Assembly (NCBI GenBank): GCA_910574865.1
Contig: CAJTDN010000004.1
Span: 278,220 to 342,219 of the forward strand
DNA from: Lachnospiraceae bacterium
Lineage (GTDB): Bacteria > Bacillota > Clostridia > Lachnospirales > Lachnospiraceae
Length of the DNA: 64,000 nt
Direction of reading: 5' to 3'
The translations under genes were made by a program, and so were the position numbers. The notes beneath the pieces are model-generated. The model was not told the DNA's origin. It saw only the letters and a program-made list of their open reading frames with translations, and made no database searches. Positions 1 through 7,941 of this stretch are shown here, one piece after another. Position 1 is the first letter of the stretch. Each line of letters starts with the position of its first letter.

Positions 1-241
1 CGAGCGTGCTCTCGTTACGGGGGTTGTAAGGGATGAGGGCCGAAAGAAATCCTGTCAAAGGGTAGGTGCGTTTCCGGCCAAGTTGCTGGTAAAAGGCATT
101 GGTAAAGACAAGGGGAATAAATTCCTGGATGTCAAAATGCTCGTCAAGGAGTTGGAAGAAAGACGGGGATTCGTCCATGAACAAGTCCTGACAGTTTGAA
201 AAGGTATCCTTTAAAGTAATCTGACGGTATTTAGTAGCCAT
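1..241 (-). CDS. Transposase, N-terminal part (cut by window edge)
   Basis: Reading leftwards from an ATG at 241, the frame stays open to the window edge and gives about 80 residues. The start MATKYRQITLKDTFSNCQD, followed by a segment on 'SFFQLLDEHFDIQEFIP' and 'GRKRTYPLTGFLSALI', resembles the conserved N-terminus of a DDE transposase group common in Lachnospiraceae. A ribosome binding site (GGAGGAGAA in the minus sense) lies just upstream. The last visible residues no longer look like the family, so the copy may be frameshifted or truncated. Its catalytic part is outside the window, so activity cannot be judged. It fits the mobile-element debris that follows to 2770. Confidence 0.6.
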   Translation of the reverse strand, partial: MATKYRQITLKDTFSNCQDLFMDESPSFFQLLDEHFDIQEFIPLVFTNAFYQQLGRKRTYPLTGFLSALIPYNPRNESTL

Positions 242-401
242 AAATTTTCTCCTCCGTGAGTGGTATGGGGTTTGTTTGGTCACTTACATTATACCATGAG
301 CGGAGAGAAAATTTATATAAAAAATTCAAGAAACCCAATAAAATCAATGGGTTTTGGCATTTAACAAATGCCTAACCAATAGATACTGTAGGAGAAAAAA
401 T

Positions 402-1379
402 ATGGATAATTCAGCCGTTAACCAACCAACTCATGAGCGTATTTCTCAAATAGAGATGGAAAAACGTCTCAAGGAAGCCGACAAACAAGAACAATTTTAT
501 TCTATTGCTTTATTTGATATATTAGGATTCTCTAATTATGTCACCACTCACGGTAATCAAACAATTTTAGAATTATATAACAAATTGCTTGATATAGTTT
601 ATACGCCTGATATTAGCAAGGCTGTTCCTATACGAATGAGTGATGACTGGAAAGAGGGACAATATATTGCCAATGCAAATGGACACGTTAATGTTTGCCA
701 TTTTAGTGATACATTTATAATTTATGTTCATTACCTTTGCCGCAGAGAGGCTTATTGGCTGGCAACTCCCAAATATGAGCCTTACCCTTTATTGTTGGGA
801 GAAAAAGATACTCCCTATTGTCCCATTTTTTATCAAGAACATCAAATCTATTTATCGTTCTTACAGACTTGTATGGACTTTTTTTGCCAGTCAATTATTG
901 CGGGGATTCCTTTGCGTGGTTGCGTTTCTTCTGGCTTCGCATTGATGGATTCCAACAAATCAATATATTTTGGCACTCCCTTAGTAGAGGCTGCAAGAGG
1001 TGAGCCTGCACGTAAAGCGTTAGGAATTTCTTTCGGTAAAAGTTTCAATAACCATCACCCGGTATATAATGACTACTTTATTCCGTTTTGGGATTTTATC
1101 AAAACCGATGACCCTAAATCAAAATTTATTAGTCCGATGGTTTTGGATTGGCCAAGGTATTGGAGAATCTCACCAGATTATAAAGATTTTTCATTTGCTG
1201 ACTGCATAAAAAAAATGAATACTAATCCTGACTTTTCTGAATATTATAATAATACAATTAGCTTTTTTGATTTTTCCAACGGACATGAACACTGGTACGA
1301 AGAAATAAATAGAGATGGCATTAGCGATATTATTGATTATTATAAAAAGACAGAAGAATGGTTTAAATCTGTTACATAA
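402..1379 (+). CDS. Class III nucleotidyl cyclase-like protein
   Basis: This is a 325-residue soluble protein. The ATG at 402 is chosen over the upstream one at 354 because GGAGAAAAAAT lies directly before it. Three blocks match the layout of class III adenylate/guanylate cyclase domains. They are a first metal-binding block (ALFDILGFSNYV, near residue 36), a second Asp block (HFSDTFIIY, near residue 100), and a later G-x-P-x-RG-x-x-S-x-G segment followed by YFGTPLVEAARGEP, like the cyclase 'YYG-x-x-VNxAAR' region. Product and substrate cannot be read from this. The family relation is moderate; the enzymatic role is inference. The gene is clearly more AT-rich than the surrounding chromosome and sits between a transposase and TnpW/DnaC-like genes, so it probably arrived by transfer. 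No TIR or membrane effector gene is adjacent. Confidence 0.5.
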   Translation: MDNSAVNQPTHERISQIEMEKRLKEADKQEQFYSIALFDILGFSNYVTTHGNQTILELYNKLLDIVYTPDISKAVPIRMSDDWKEGQYIANANGHVNVCHFSDTFIIYVHYLCRREAYWLATPKYEPYPLLLGEKDTPYCPIFYQEHQIYLSFLQTCMDFFCQSIIAGIPLRGCVSSGFALMDSNKSIYFGTPLVEAARGEPARKALGISFGKSFNNHHPVYNDYFIPFWDFIKTDDPKSKFISPMVLDWPRYWRISPDYKDFSFADCIKKMNTNPDFSEYYNNTISFFDFSNGHEHWYEEINRDGISDIIDYYKKTEEWFKSVT

Positions 1380-1396
1380 CTTTGCACATTATAAAA

Positions 1397-1432
1397 TGAG
1401 CCGGAAATCAATAGAATATTTCCGGCTCATAA
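1397..1432. terminator. Terminator hairpin between convergent genes
   Basis: ATGAGCCGGAAAT and ATTTCCGGCTCAT form a 13-bp stem around a short loop. The site lies between the cyclase-like gene (plus strand, ending at 1379) and the minus-strand tnpW-like gene ending at 1445. AT-rich flanks on both sides would let it work in both directions. Confidence 0.7.
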
Positions 1433-1444
1433 ATTGTAATCTCT

Positions 1445-1627
1445 TTACATCTGCCATATCTCATTTTTCAGCATACGCTTGATTTTGTCGCTCATGGTTT
1501 CTTTGCTCGTCTTGCTGAAATGAACCCGCACAATGTAGGTAGTCCGGCCAATCTTCTTCACCAGTGCGGGAGCGTCCTTAGCCGGTGCTGTGGTGGTAGT
1601 GTCCTCTGTGATATTCTCGCTTCCCAT
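1445..1627 (-). CDS. Transposon-encoded TnpW-like small protein
   Basis: A 60-residue protein with a Thr/Ala-rich start and the conserved core 'ALVKKIGRTTYIVRVHFSKT', then SKETMSDKIKRMLKNE. This core is typical of small proteins annotated TnpW in Clostridia mobile elements; their biochemical role is not established. AAAGGAGAATTT precedes the ATG. It lies 30 bp downstream of the DnaC-like gene on the same strand, which is the usual order in such elements, so both probably come from one integrated and now decayed element. Confidence 0.65.
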   Translation of the reverse strand: MGSENITEDTTTTAPAKDAPALVKKIGRTTYIVRVHFSKTSKETMSDKIKRMLKNEIWQM

Positions 1628-1657
1628 AAATTCTCCTTTTCATGCAATCAGTTTATG

Positions 1658-2486
1658 CTATCCCTTACTCACAATCTCCTTCGCCGCCGCTTTGGTCGCC
1701 CCGGCTCCTTCCTCCCGGAAATTCTTTCCGGAAAAGAGAACCGGCGCACACCGTTCCAGTATGCGCTCATAAATCCTTGTGCGGGCAAGGTCAGGCGGGT
1801 TCTTGATTTCTTCCAGTTTCAGGTTTGTCGTGACAATCAGCGGCTTCTTGCTCCGATACCGGCTGTCAATGACGGTAAACATCTGCTCCATGGCGTACTC
1901 GGTATTCCTTTCTACGCCTAAATCATCAATGACAAGCAGGCTGTAATCGCCCAGGCTGGCGATAAAGGCCGCCCTATCCTCGGTAAACACGCCGGTCAGC
2001 CGGTTCGGGATAGACGGGAAATTTGTCATCAGTACCGGCACGTTACAGTCAAGCAGGGCGTTGGCGATACAGCCGGCAAAAAAGGATTTCCCGGTTCCCA
2101 CGTCACCAAAGAGCAGAAGGCCGGTATTGCCCCGGTATGCCTCCTTCCAATGCTCCACATAAGCGTGTGCCTTCTCCATGACTGGATTCTGGCCGTTATC
2201 ATTGGCGCAAGTGTAATCATAAAGGTATCTGTCCTGAAGCCCCTGCACCTTCCAGCGTTTGATACGCTCCATGCGTTCCCTCTGTTCCTCCATGGCTTTC
2301 CGTTCCTCCTGCGCCTTCTGCTGGCAGGGGCTTAAGGCAGCGGGGCATGAAATAGCCGGAGCCTCCAAACCTGGGTACAACGGTCTGGCGGCTACCACGG
2401 CATTTCTTACAGTGGATAAGCCCGTCAGCCGGTTCTATGTATTCGTCCCCGGCAAATTCCATATCCCCGGCGGCTCTGTCTATGGC
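1658..2486 (-). pseudogene. DnaC/IstB-like ATPase of a mobile element, frameshifted
   Basis: The C-terminal frame encodes an intact AAA+ core: Walker A in LLLFGDVGTGKSFFAG, Walker B in LLVIDDLGVE, and the sensor region IVTTNLKLEEI. This is the DnaC-like helicase-loader type carried by conjugative and transposable elements. The N-terminal zinc-ribbon part ([13 protein letters not shown] ... YFMPRC) is in a different frame and joins the ATPase frame only after a one-base shift near 2325-2340. Its first recognisable residues ([16 protein letters not shown]) begin immediately after a broken metY. A shortened ATPase could still be made from an internal Met, but the full protein cannot. It is followed by the TnpW-like gene. 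Confidence 0.65.
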
Positions 2487-2753
2487 CGCCCCATATTCAA
2501 AAGGCTTACACAGCACCGAAGTAGCAAACGTATTGTCCACAATCAGCGGCACTGTATGGCGGTGTGCAATATTTGCAAAACGCTCAATATCTAAAACCGT
2601 CAGCGCAGGATTTGCAAGTGTTTCCCCAAATACCGCCGCCACATCCTCCGTGGAATCATAAACATAAGTCGTACTCTGCACAATCGGCACCACCTTTGGC
2701 TCCGTATTCTTGGGTGTATAACCGGCGTGCAGGCATTTTGTTTCATCTCTCAT
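2487..2753 (-). pseudogene. metY: metY remnant (O-acetylhomoserine sulfhydrylase), truncated
   Basis: The start [19 protein letters not shown] is that of O-acetylhomoserine aminocarboxypropyltransferase, a PLP enzyme of methionine synthesis. GGAGGAGATTTTT precedes the ATG at 2753. After '[10 protein letters not shown]' the sequence jumps to [17 protein letters not shown] ... [11 protein letters not shown], so a large internal piece (more than 100 residues in the normal enzyme) is missing. It ends at FEYGA, where the DnaC-like sequence begins in the same frame. The PLP lysine region and the whole C-terminus are absent. The fragment is therefore dead, and the junction marks the end of a mobile element or a deletion. 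Confidence 0.75.
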
Positions 2754-3177
2754 AAAAATCTCCTCCATATCTATCTAAAATTGACGGAAGCACTTGCAGC
2801 GCAGGGCTTTACCGCAGCATAGGGAAGAATACCGGCCCCGCTTCGGCGGGGTCTTTGATACATACAAATTTTCTAGAGCAATCCCACACATAAAAATATC
2901 CGCTAAAATGTTCTTACGGCTCAATGCCGGAATTATACTTTTTAGCGGTTATTGATTTTTACCTCTGTTGCCCTCCGAGGGGTGTGCATCTGCCAGTATA
3001 ATACTTTCCCTGTGGTTTGAAGATTCATTATTCTATAGAAATTTGAAAATCCAGTACAAAACATTGAAAGAGATAAAATCCAAGAAAGTCCGCAGAATAA
3101 GGCTTTTTCAAGACTTGCAGAAAAATAGCCCTCCGAAATGGAAGGCTTATTTTGTATTAAAGTTTGTCCCTTTAGAC
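2754..3177. other. Non-coding stretch with a GC hairpin
   Basis: No convincing gene is seen here. At 2836-2851 a six-bp stem CCCCGC/GCGGGG closes a TTCG tetraloop and is followed by TCTTT, the form of a rho-independent terminator on the plus strand, although no plus-strand gene remains upstream. The rest is AT-rich and probably decayed mobile-element sequence. Confidence 0.4.
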
Positions 3178-3288
3178 AAGGGGCTGTCGGGTAATGCGGA
3201 AAACCCACAATATATGGTGGCAAATCCAGATGCGCCACGGCATATATTGTGGGCCTGCAGTCATTACCCGACAGCCCCTTGTTTTTTT
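3178..3288. repeat. Long interrupted palindrome with T-run
   Basis: Two blocks repeat in inverted order. AAGGGGCTGTCGGGTAATG (from 3178) pairs with CATTACCCGACAGCCCCTT (ending 3280), and nested inside, CCCACAATATATG pairs with CATATATTGTGGG. The central loop GTGGCAAATCCAGATGCGCCAC can form a further short stem. Seven T follow at 3282-3288. On the plus strand this looks like an oversized terminator, but no plus gene ends here, so it may also be the relic of a palindromic mobile element. Confidence 0.6.
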
Positions 3289-3305
3289 CTGGCATCCTGC
3301 TAATT

Positions 3306-3328
3306 AAAGGGGTGTCTTTCGACACCCC
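3306..3328 (-). terminator. Terminator of the solute-binding lipoprotein gene
   Basis: Read on the minus strand, GGGGTGTC and GACACCCC form an 8-bp stem around a GAAA tetraloop, followed by TTTAATTA. It starts 8 bp after the stop codon of the lipoprotein gene. Confidence 0.8.
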
Positions 3329-3336
3329 CGATCCAT

Positions 3337-5331
3337 TTATTTTGCCTCTCTTGCCGTGTTTGCCAGATCCACGTATTTCTGCAAATACTCCACCGCGGAA
3401 CCCGGATTAATATTTTCAAGGCCTTTTACATAATCCTCCCAGGACATCGTGCCTTTGATGACATTCGGCACGTTCTGGCTCTGATAATCCATGACCGCCG
3501 CTGACACCTTGCTGTAAGCTTCCGCCTCTTCCACGTTCAACAGCCCCGTATAATCCAACGCGCTACCGGTATTCGTATATTTCGTCCACTGCTCGACCGC
3601 CTTGCGGTTTAACGGCGGGATTCCCGTATCCAGCCAGTAATCGTCCGAACTTATCAAATTCAGGCCTACGGACATCCTCTGGCCGTTCAGCGCGTTATAC
3701 GCCGGATCCGAGGAACTCATGTTTCTCGTGTAAACGGTTCTCCCGTCCTCGTCTTCCGTTACCGAATATCCGCTTTTCAGATTCCGCTCCGCATAATAAT
3801 CCGGTTCAAATTCCATCGACGCGTACTGCTCCTCGTTCAAGCCGTCACGCAGCACCAGCGCGCCTTCACGCGTATAGGCCCAGTCAAAGAACGTGAACAA
3901 CGCCGCCAGATCCTTTCCTTCCGCCTTTTCCGTGATGCCGGTCGCCGTGCCCTTGCGGCTTCCCTGGTACAAAGCGTCCGGCTCCTTGTACATTTGCTCT
4001 TCCCCGCCGTACACGTCGTTAATCGGCAACGCCGCGCCTAATACGAACGCGTCCCTGGCGTCTTCCTCGTTCTGGCAGGTCTGACGAATCGACGTCCCGA
4101 TTTTATTGCTCTGTCCGTCCCACAAACCAAGCTTTCCTTGTGCGATGCCCGTCGGGTTGATATTATAAAACATGTCGTTCGCGCGCGTATTAAATTCCGT
4201 ATCCAGCCACCCCTTTTCAAACCATGCGTTCATGCATTCCAAATAAGTCTTGAAATTCTCGGAATCCCCGTCGAAGGAAACCTCCCCGTCCTTCACATAG
4301 TACTGGCCGGTACCACCGCCAAACGAGGAAACAAGGTCGCCGGTCTGCATAAATCCCTGGTAAAACACGGTCGTGCAGTACGCGCCGCTGTCGTTCGCCC
4401 AGCCCCGCTCGTCTATCGCCTTTTCAAATGCCTCGAACATCCACTCCCAGTCACTGATGGTCAGCGGGTCGGACGTGCCGCTGGGGAAAATGACATTGTC
4501 CTCGTACCCAAGTTCATTATCCGCGTTGTAATCTCCCTCAAAGGAGGTCACCTCGTTTTTCTTCCAGCCTTCCAGGTTCTTCTCTTTTTCAGCCTTGGCA
4601 AGCGGGGTCACGGCCGGATGGCCGTTCTCCTTCACATAGTCGCTCTCCCAATCCCACACGTATTTTGTCGGCTCGGCGTACTTGGCAACCCAGTCCCTGC
4701 GGTAGCATATCCCGTGCCACGGTTCCACGATACCTTCCACCAGTTCATAGATGGCATAGTAATGGACGCTTCCGTCCTCCTCCTGCACCTGGACAAGCGG
4801 CTTCAGTTCTGGATTGGCATCCAGATATGCCACATAATTCGGCATGTATTTTTCCACATACTCCGTAATGTCCATAAGCACGCCGTTCTCATACATGGCC
4901 TGCGGACTCTCGGAAGAAACGACCAAATCCATGATTTCCGGATATTCCCCGGTACCAATCATCGTGTTGAAGTTTTCATTTTCCGAACCGGCAATCGGTA
5001 CCAGATAGGAAAAGTCCAGCTTCCTGCCCGTATCCTCCTCGCTGATACCGCCATTTTGCACGTCCCAGTTCTGCGACCGGATCCACTGCGCCGTCACGCA
5101 ATCCTCATATCTCTCATAAAATTCCCCTTCCCCGTCGGTTTTGTAAATCCACCATGTGAACTCCGCGTTCTTGCCCGCGAATTCGTCCGTCCCCCCGCCT
5201 TCGTCACTGACCGTGCCGTTCTTCTCCTTGTCGCCCGAGTCCCCTTTGCCGCCACAGCCGGCAACCACGGTGACTGCCATCGCCGCCACGAGACCAACCG
5301 TCAAGATTTTCTTCCATAACTTGTTCTTCAT
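3337..5331 (-). CDS. ABC-type sugar-binding lipoprotein
   Basis: A 664-residue extracellular solute-binding protein of the large carbohydrate-binding type found in Lachnospiraceae. It starts with a basic, hydrophobic signal peptide and the lipobox VVAGC (lipidated Cys near residue 26), followed by a Gly/Asp/Lys-rich linker. The long, Trp/Tyr-rich mature part fits oligosaccharide binding. AAGGAGGAAAAAG precedes the ATG. No ABC permease or ATPase gene lies next to it, which is unusual because these are normally clustered; it may use a permease encoded elsewhere. The divergent AraC-type gene at 5511 shares its upstream region and is the obvious candidate regulator. The substrate cannot be deduced. 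Confidence 0.85.
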   Translation of the reverse strand: MKNKLWKKILTVGLVAAMAVTVVAGCGGKGDSGDKEKNGTVSDEGGGTDEFAGKNAEFTWWIYKTDGEGEFYERYEDCVTAQWIRSQNWDVQNGGISEEDTGRKLDFSYLVPIAGSENENFNTMIGTGEYPEIMDLVVSSESPQAMYENGVLMDITEYVEKYMPNYVAYLDANPELKPLVQVQEEDGSVHYYAIYELVEGIVEPWHGICYRRDWVAKYAEPTKYVWDWESDYVKENGHPAVTPLAKAEKEKNLEGWKKNEVTSFEGDYNADNELGYEDNVIFPSGTSDPLTISDWEWMFEAFEKAIDERGWANDSGAYCTTVFYQGFMQTGDLVSSFGGGTGQYYVKDGEVSFDGDSENFKTYLECMNAWFEKGWLDTEFNTRANDMFYNINPTGIAQGKLGLWDGQSNKIGTSIRQTCQNEEDARDAFVLGAALPINDVYGGEEQMYKEPDALYQGSRKGTATGITEKAEGKDLAALFTFFDWAYTREGALVLRDGLNEEQYASMEFEPDYYAERNLKSGYSVTEDEDGRTVYTRNMSSSDPAYNALNGQRMSVGLNLISSDDYWLDTGIPPLNRKAVEQWTKYTNTGSALDYTGLLNVEEAEAYSKVSAAVMDYQSQNVPNVIKGTMSWEDYVKGLENINPGSAVEYLQKYVDLANTAREAK

Positions 5332-5457
5332 CTTTTTCCTCCTTCTCTTGAAGCGATTTGATATTTAATTTTCCATTATTATAACAACAATTCCAATTCC
5401 AGGCCATTAAATTTTCTAGCTTTCTATCAGTATTTTCACGTCATCAAAAGATAACTG

Positions 5458-5486
5458 TTGAAAGCCCAGGCAAAAACAACTATAAT
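5458..5486 (+). promoter_or_regulatory. Sigma-70-type promoter for the AraC-type pair
   Basis: TTGAAA (5458-5463) and TATAAT (5481-5486) are separated by exactly 17 bp and lie 25 bp before the ATG at 5511. This is a near-consensus housekeeping promoter. Confidence 0.75.
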
Positions 5487-5510
5487 GAATATCAAAAGGG
5501 GGCTTGACAG

Positions 5511-6713
5511 ATGGAACCATCCACGAAGTTAGAAGTACTTGCGGAATTTTTAAAAAGCGCCGGAATTTCGTTCTGGCATTTTGACAAGGAAATGTCCTTA
5601 ATTTCTACCAATATAATAAAAACCGAACAGAATTTGCTCGCGCGATTTTTCGCCGTCGGCGGCAGGGAACAGACGCTCTACCAATACGGCCTGCAACACC
5701 GTGTTCCCGCTCTTTATTCTGATAAGGCGACCTTACTGTGGCTTGCCGTTCCAAAACACGCAAACGGCATGCTGGCCGACCTTTATGCCATCGGCCCCGT
5801 TTTCGGTTCAAAAACCTCGGAACAATCACTCCTGCAAGCCCTGCAGGCATTCCGCCTCCCTCCCGAATTGTCCTGCACGGCAGAGCGCCTGCGCTCCTCG
5901 ATTCCGGTAATTCCCCATGCCTTGCTGATGCAATACGGGGTAATGCTTCACTTGTGCCTGACTGGCGAACGGCTGGAACATACCGATTTCCAGATTATTT
6001 CTCCAGCCCCCCACTCCTTTGGCCTGCCGTCCACTAAAAAGCACGTTCCTTCCCGGAATGGCACCTATGCCCTGGAACAAAAGATTTTCCGTGCGGTTGA
6101 AGAAGGCGACGTCAACTATATCCATCCCATGGAAGCCTATAATCAGGAAACCGGTTTCCTGGCCAAAGGGAACCCCCTCCGGCACGCGAAAAACGAACTC
6201 GTCTCATGCCTGACGCTGATCAGCCGTGCCGCCATCCGTGGCGGGCTTCCGGAAGATACGGCATACGCGCTCTTTGACTGGTATGTCCAGACAGGGGAAG
6301 CATCAGAAAACGTGGCAGAAATTTACCAATATATCCAGGACGCGTTCCATGATTTTACCATGCGCGTCCACAAATACAAGACGGGTCACGGACGTTCCAA
6401 GGAAATCCAGGAATGCGTCAGCTATCTGGAACTCCACCCGAACCGCCATGTGACCTTGGACGAACTCGCCCGCACCCTCGGCTATAATAAAAGTTATCTG
6501 GGCGGCAAATTTTACCGGGAAATGGGAATGACCGTCCATCAATATGATTTACAGATAAAAATAAAACAGGCCGGTCTGTGGCTTTTGCACACGGACAAAT
6601 CTGTCCAGGAAATCAGCGACGAGCTGGGATTCAGTTCGTCGAGTTATTTTTCCGCGCAATTCCGTAAAATAACGGGGCAACCCCCTACGGATTACCGAAA
6701 CCAGGCTTCGTAA
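5511..6713 (+). CDS. AraC-family transcriptional regulator (copy 1)
   Basis: A 400-residue protein with a C-terminal AraC/XylS DNA-binding domain (about residues 297-398). The first helix-turn-helix is in VTLDELARTLGYNKSYLGGKF and the second in VQEISDELGFSSSSYFSAQF, ending with the family signature FRKITGQPPTDYR. The N-terminal 270 residues form a sensor-like domain (FWHFDKEMSL, 'LLWLAVPK', YAIGPVF), a type seen in two-domain AraC regulators of Firmicutes; its ligand is unknown. It is divergent from the sugar-binding lipoprotein, which it may control. A second, closely similar gene follows after 25 bp in the same direction. Confidence 0.85.
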   Translation: MEPSTKLEVLAEFLKSAGISFWHFDKEMSLISTNIIKTEQNLLARFFAVGGREQTLYQYGLQHRVPALYSDKATLLWLAVPKHANGMLADLYAIGPVFGSKTSEQSLLQALQAFRLPPELSCTAERLRSSIPVIPHALLMQYGVMLHLCLTGERLEHTDFQIISPAPHSFGLPSTKKHVPSRNGTYALEQKIFRAVEEGDVNYIHPMEAYNQETGFLAKGNPLRHAKNELVSCLTLISRAAIRGGLPEDTAYALFDWYVQTGEASENVAEIYQYIQDAFHDFTMRVHKYKTGHGRSKEIQECVSYLELHPNRHVTLDELARTLGYNKSYLGGKFYREMGMTVHQYDLQIKIKQAGLWLLHTDKSVQEISDELGFSSSSYFSAQFRKITGQPPTDYRNQAS

Positions 6714-6738
6714 AAATGCCAGCGAGGAGGAACCACAA

Positions 6739-7935
6739 ATGGAATTATCAACAAAATTAGAGGTGCTCGCGGAATTTCTAAGCTGTGCCAATGTCACGTT
6801 CTGGCACTTTGACAAGGAAATGTCCCTGCTTTCCACCAACACGGAAAGCGACAATTTATTTCAAGCGCTTTTTGCCATCAGCGACAACAAACAAACACTC
6901 CACCAATATAGCCTGGAAAACCAAATGCCGGGGTTCTGTTCTGATGCCGCCGCCTTATTATGGCTGGTCTGCCCCAGGCATGTAAACGGCGTACTGGCCG
7001 ACGTTTATGTCATTGGCCCCGTTTTCGGTTCGGAAACCTCGGAGCAATCACTGATTCAATCTCTGCAGGCACTAAACATCCCCCCGGAATGGTCCTATCG
7101 GACCGGTACCCTTCTTCGCATGGTACCGGTGGTTCCCCATACGCTGTTGATACAATATGGCCTGATGCTTCACTTGTGCCTGACCGGGGACAAATTAGAA
7201 CCCGCCGATTTCCAGGTCATTTCCCCCGGCCATCCCGCCCCACACCATCCCACCGCCAAAAAACAAGTCCATTTCCGCAGCGGTACCTATGCCTTGGAAG
7301 AACAAATTTTCCGCGCAGTCGAGGAAGGCAACATCAACCACACCTATCCCGCGGAAATCTATAGCCGCGAAACGGGTTCCCTGGCCAGCGTGAATCCCCT
7401 CCGCCACGCAAAAAACGAACTCGTCGTATGCCTGACGCTGATTACCCGTGCCGCCATCCGCGGCGGACTTTCGGAAGATACGGCTTACGCCCTCTCCGAC
7501 TGGTACATCCAAATGGGCGAAGCCTCTGAAAGTGTCGCGGAAGTCTACCAGTATACCCGCGAAGCATTCCAGGACTTTACGCGGCGCGTCCACAAATGCA
7601 AGCAAAACCAAGGGCGTTCCAAAGAAATCCTGGAATGCACCGGCTACCTGGAGCTGCACCTCGACCGCCAGGTAACCCTGGACGAGCTGGCCCGCGCCCT
7701 TGGCTATAACAAAAATTATCTTTCCACCAAATTCCGGCGGGAAGTCGGGATGCCCGCCAGCGAATATATTTTGCGCAGAAAAATAGAACAAGCCTGTCTG
7801 TGGCTTTTGCACACGGACAAGCCTGTCCAGGCTATCAGCGACGAGCTGGGGTTCAACTCGCCGAGCTATTTTTCCGCCCAGTTCCGTAAAATAACGGGAC
7901 AGACCCCCACGGATTACCGAAACCGGACGACATAA
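6739..7935 (+). CDS. AraC-family transcriptional regulator (copy 2, tandem paralogue)
   Basis: A 398-residue paralogue of the gene just upstream, alike along its whole length: it starts MELSTKLEVLAEFL against MEPSTKLEVLAEFL in copy 1 and ends in the same AraC double helix-turn-helix. The recognition helices differ (YNKNYLSTKFRREVG and FNSPSYFSAQF), so the two may bind different sites. GCGAGGAGGAACCACAA precedes the ATG. The 25-bp spacing and shared promoter mean the pair is co-transcribed. A recent tandem duplication that is diverging is the simplest explanation; heterodimer formation is possible but unproven. Confidence 0.85.
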   Translation: MELSTKLEVLAEFLSCANVTFWHFDKEMSLLSTNTESDNLFQALFAISDNKQTLHQYSLENQMPGFCSDAAALLWLVCPRHVNGVLADVYVIGPVFGSETSEQSLIQSLQALNIPPEWSYRTGTLLRMVPVVPHTLLIQYGLMLHLCLTGDKLEPADFQVISPGHPAPHHPTAKKQVHFRSGTYALEEQIFRAVEEGNINHTYPAEIYSRETGSLASVNPLRHAKNELVVCLTLITRAAIRGGLSEDTAYALSDWYIQMGEASESVAEVYQYTREAFQDFTRRVHKCKQNQGRSKEILECTGYLELHLDRQVTLDELARALGYNKNYLSTKFRREVGMPASEYILRRKIEQACLWLLHTDKPVQAISDELGFNSPSYFSAQFRKITGQTPTDYRNRTT

Positions 7936-7941
7936 GGAAAA

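Noticed and set aside
2217-2768. A single 183-residue fusion protein
   Set aside because: It joins metY pieces, a DnaC-like zinc ribbon and then an out-of-frame tail. Each part is recognisable only as a broken gene.
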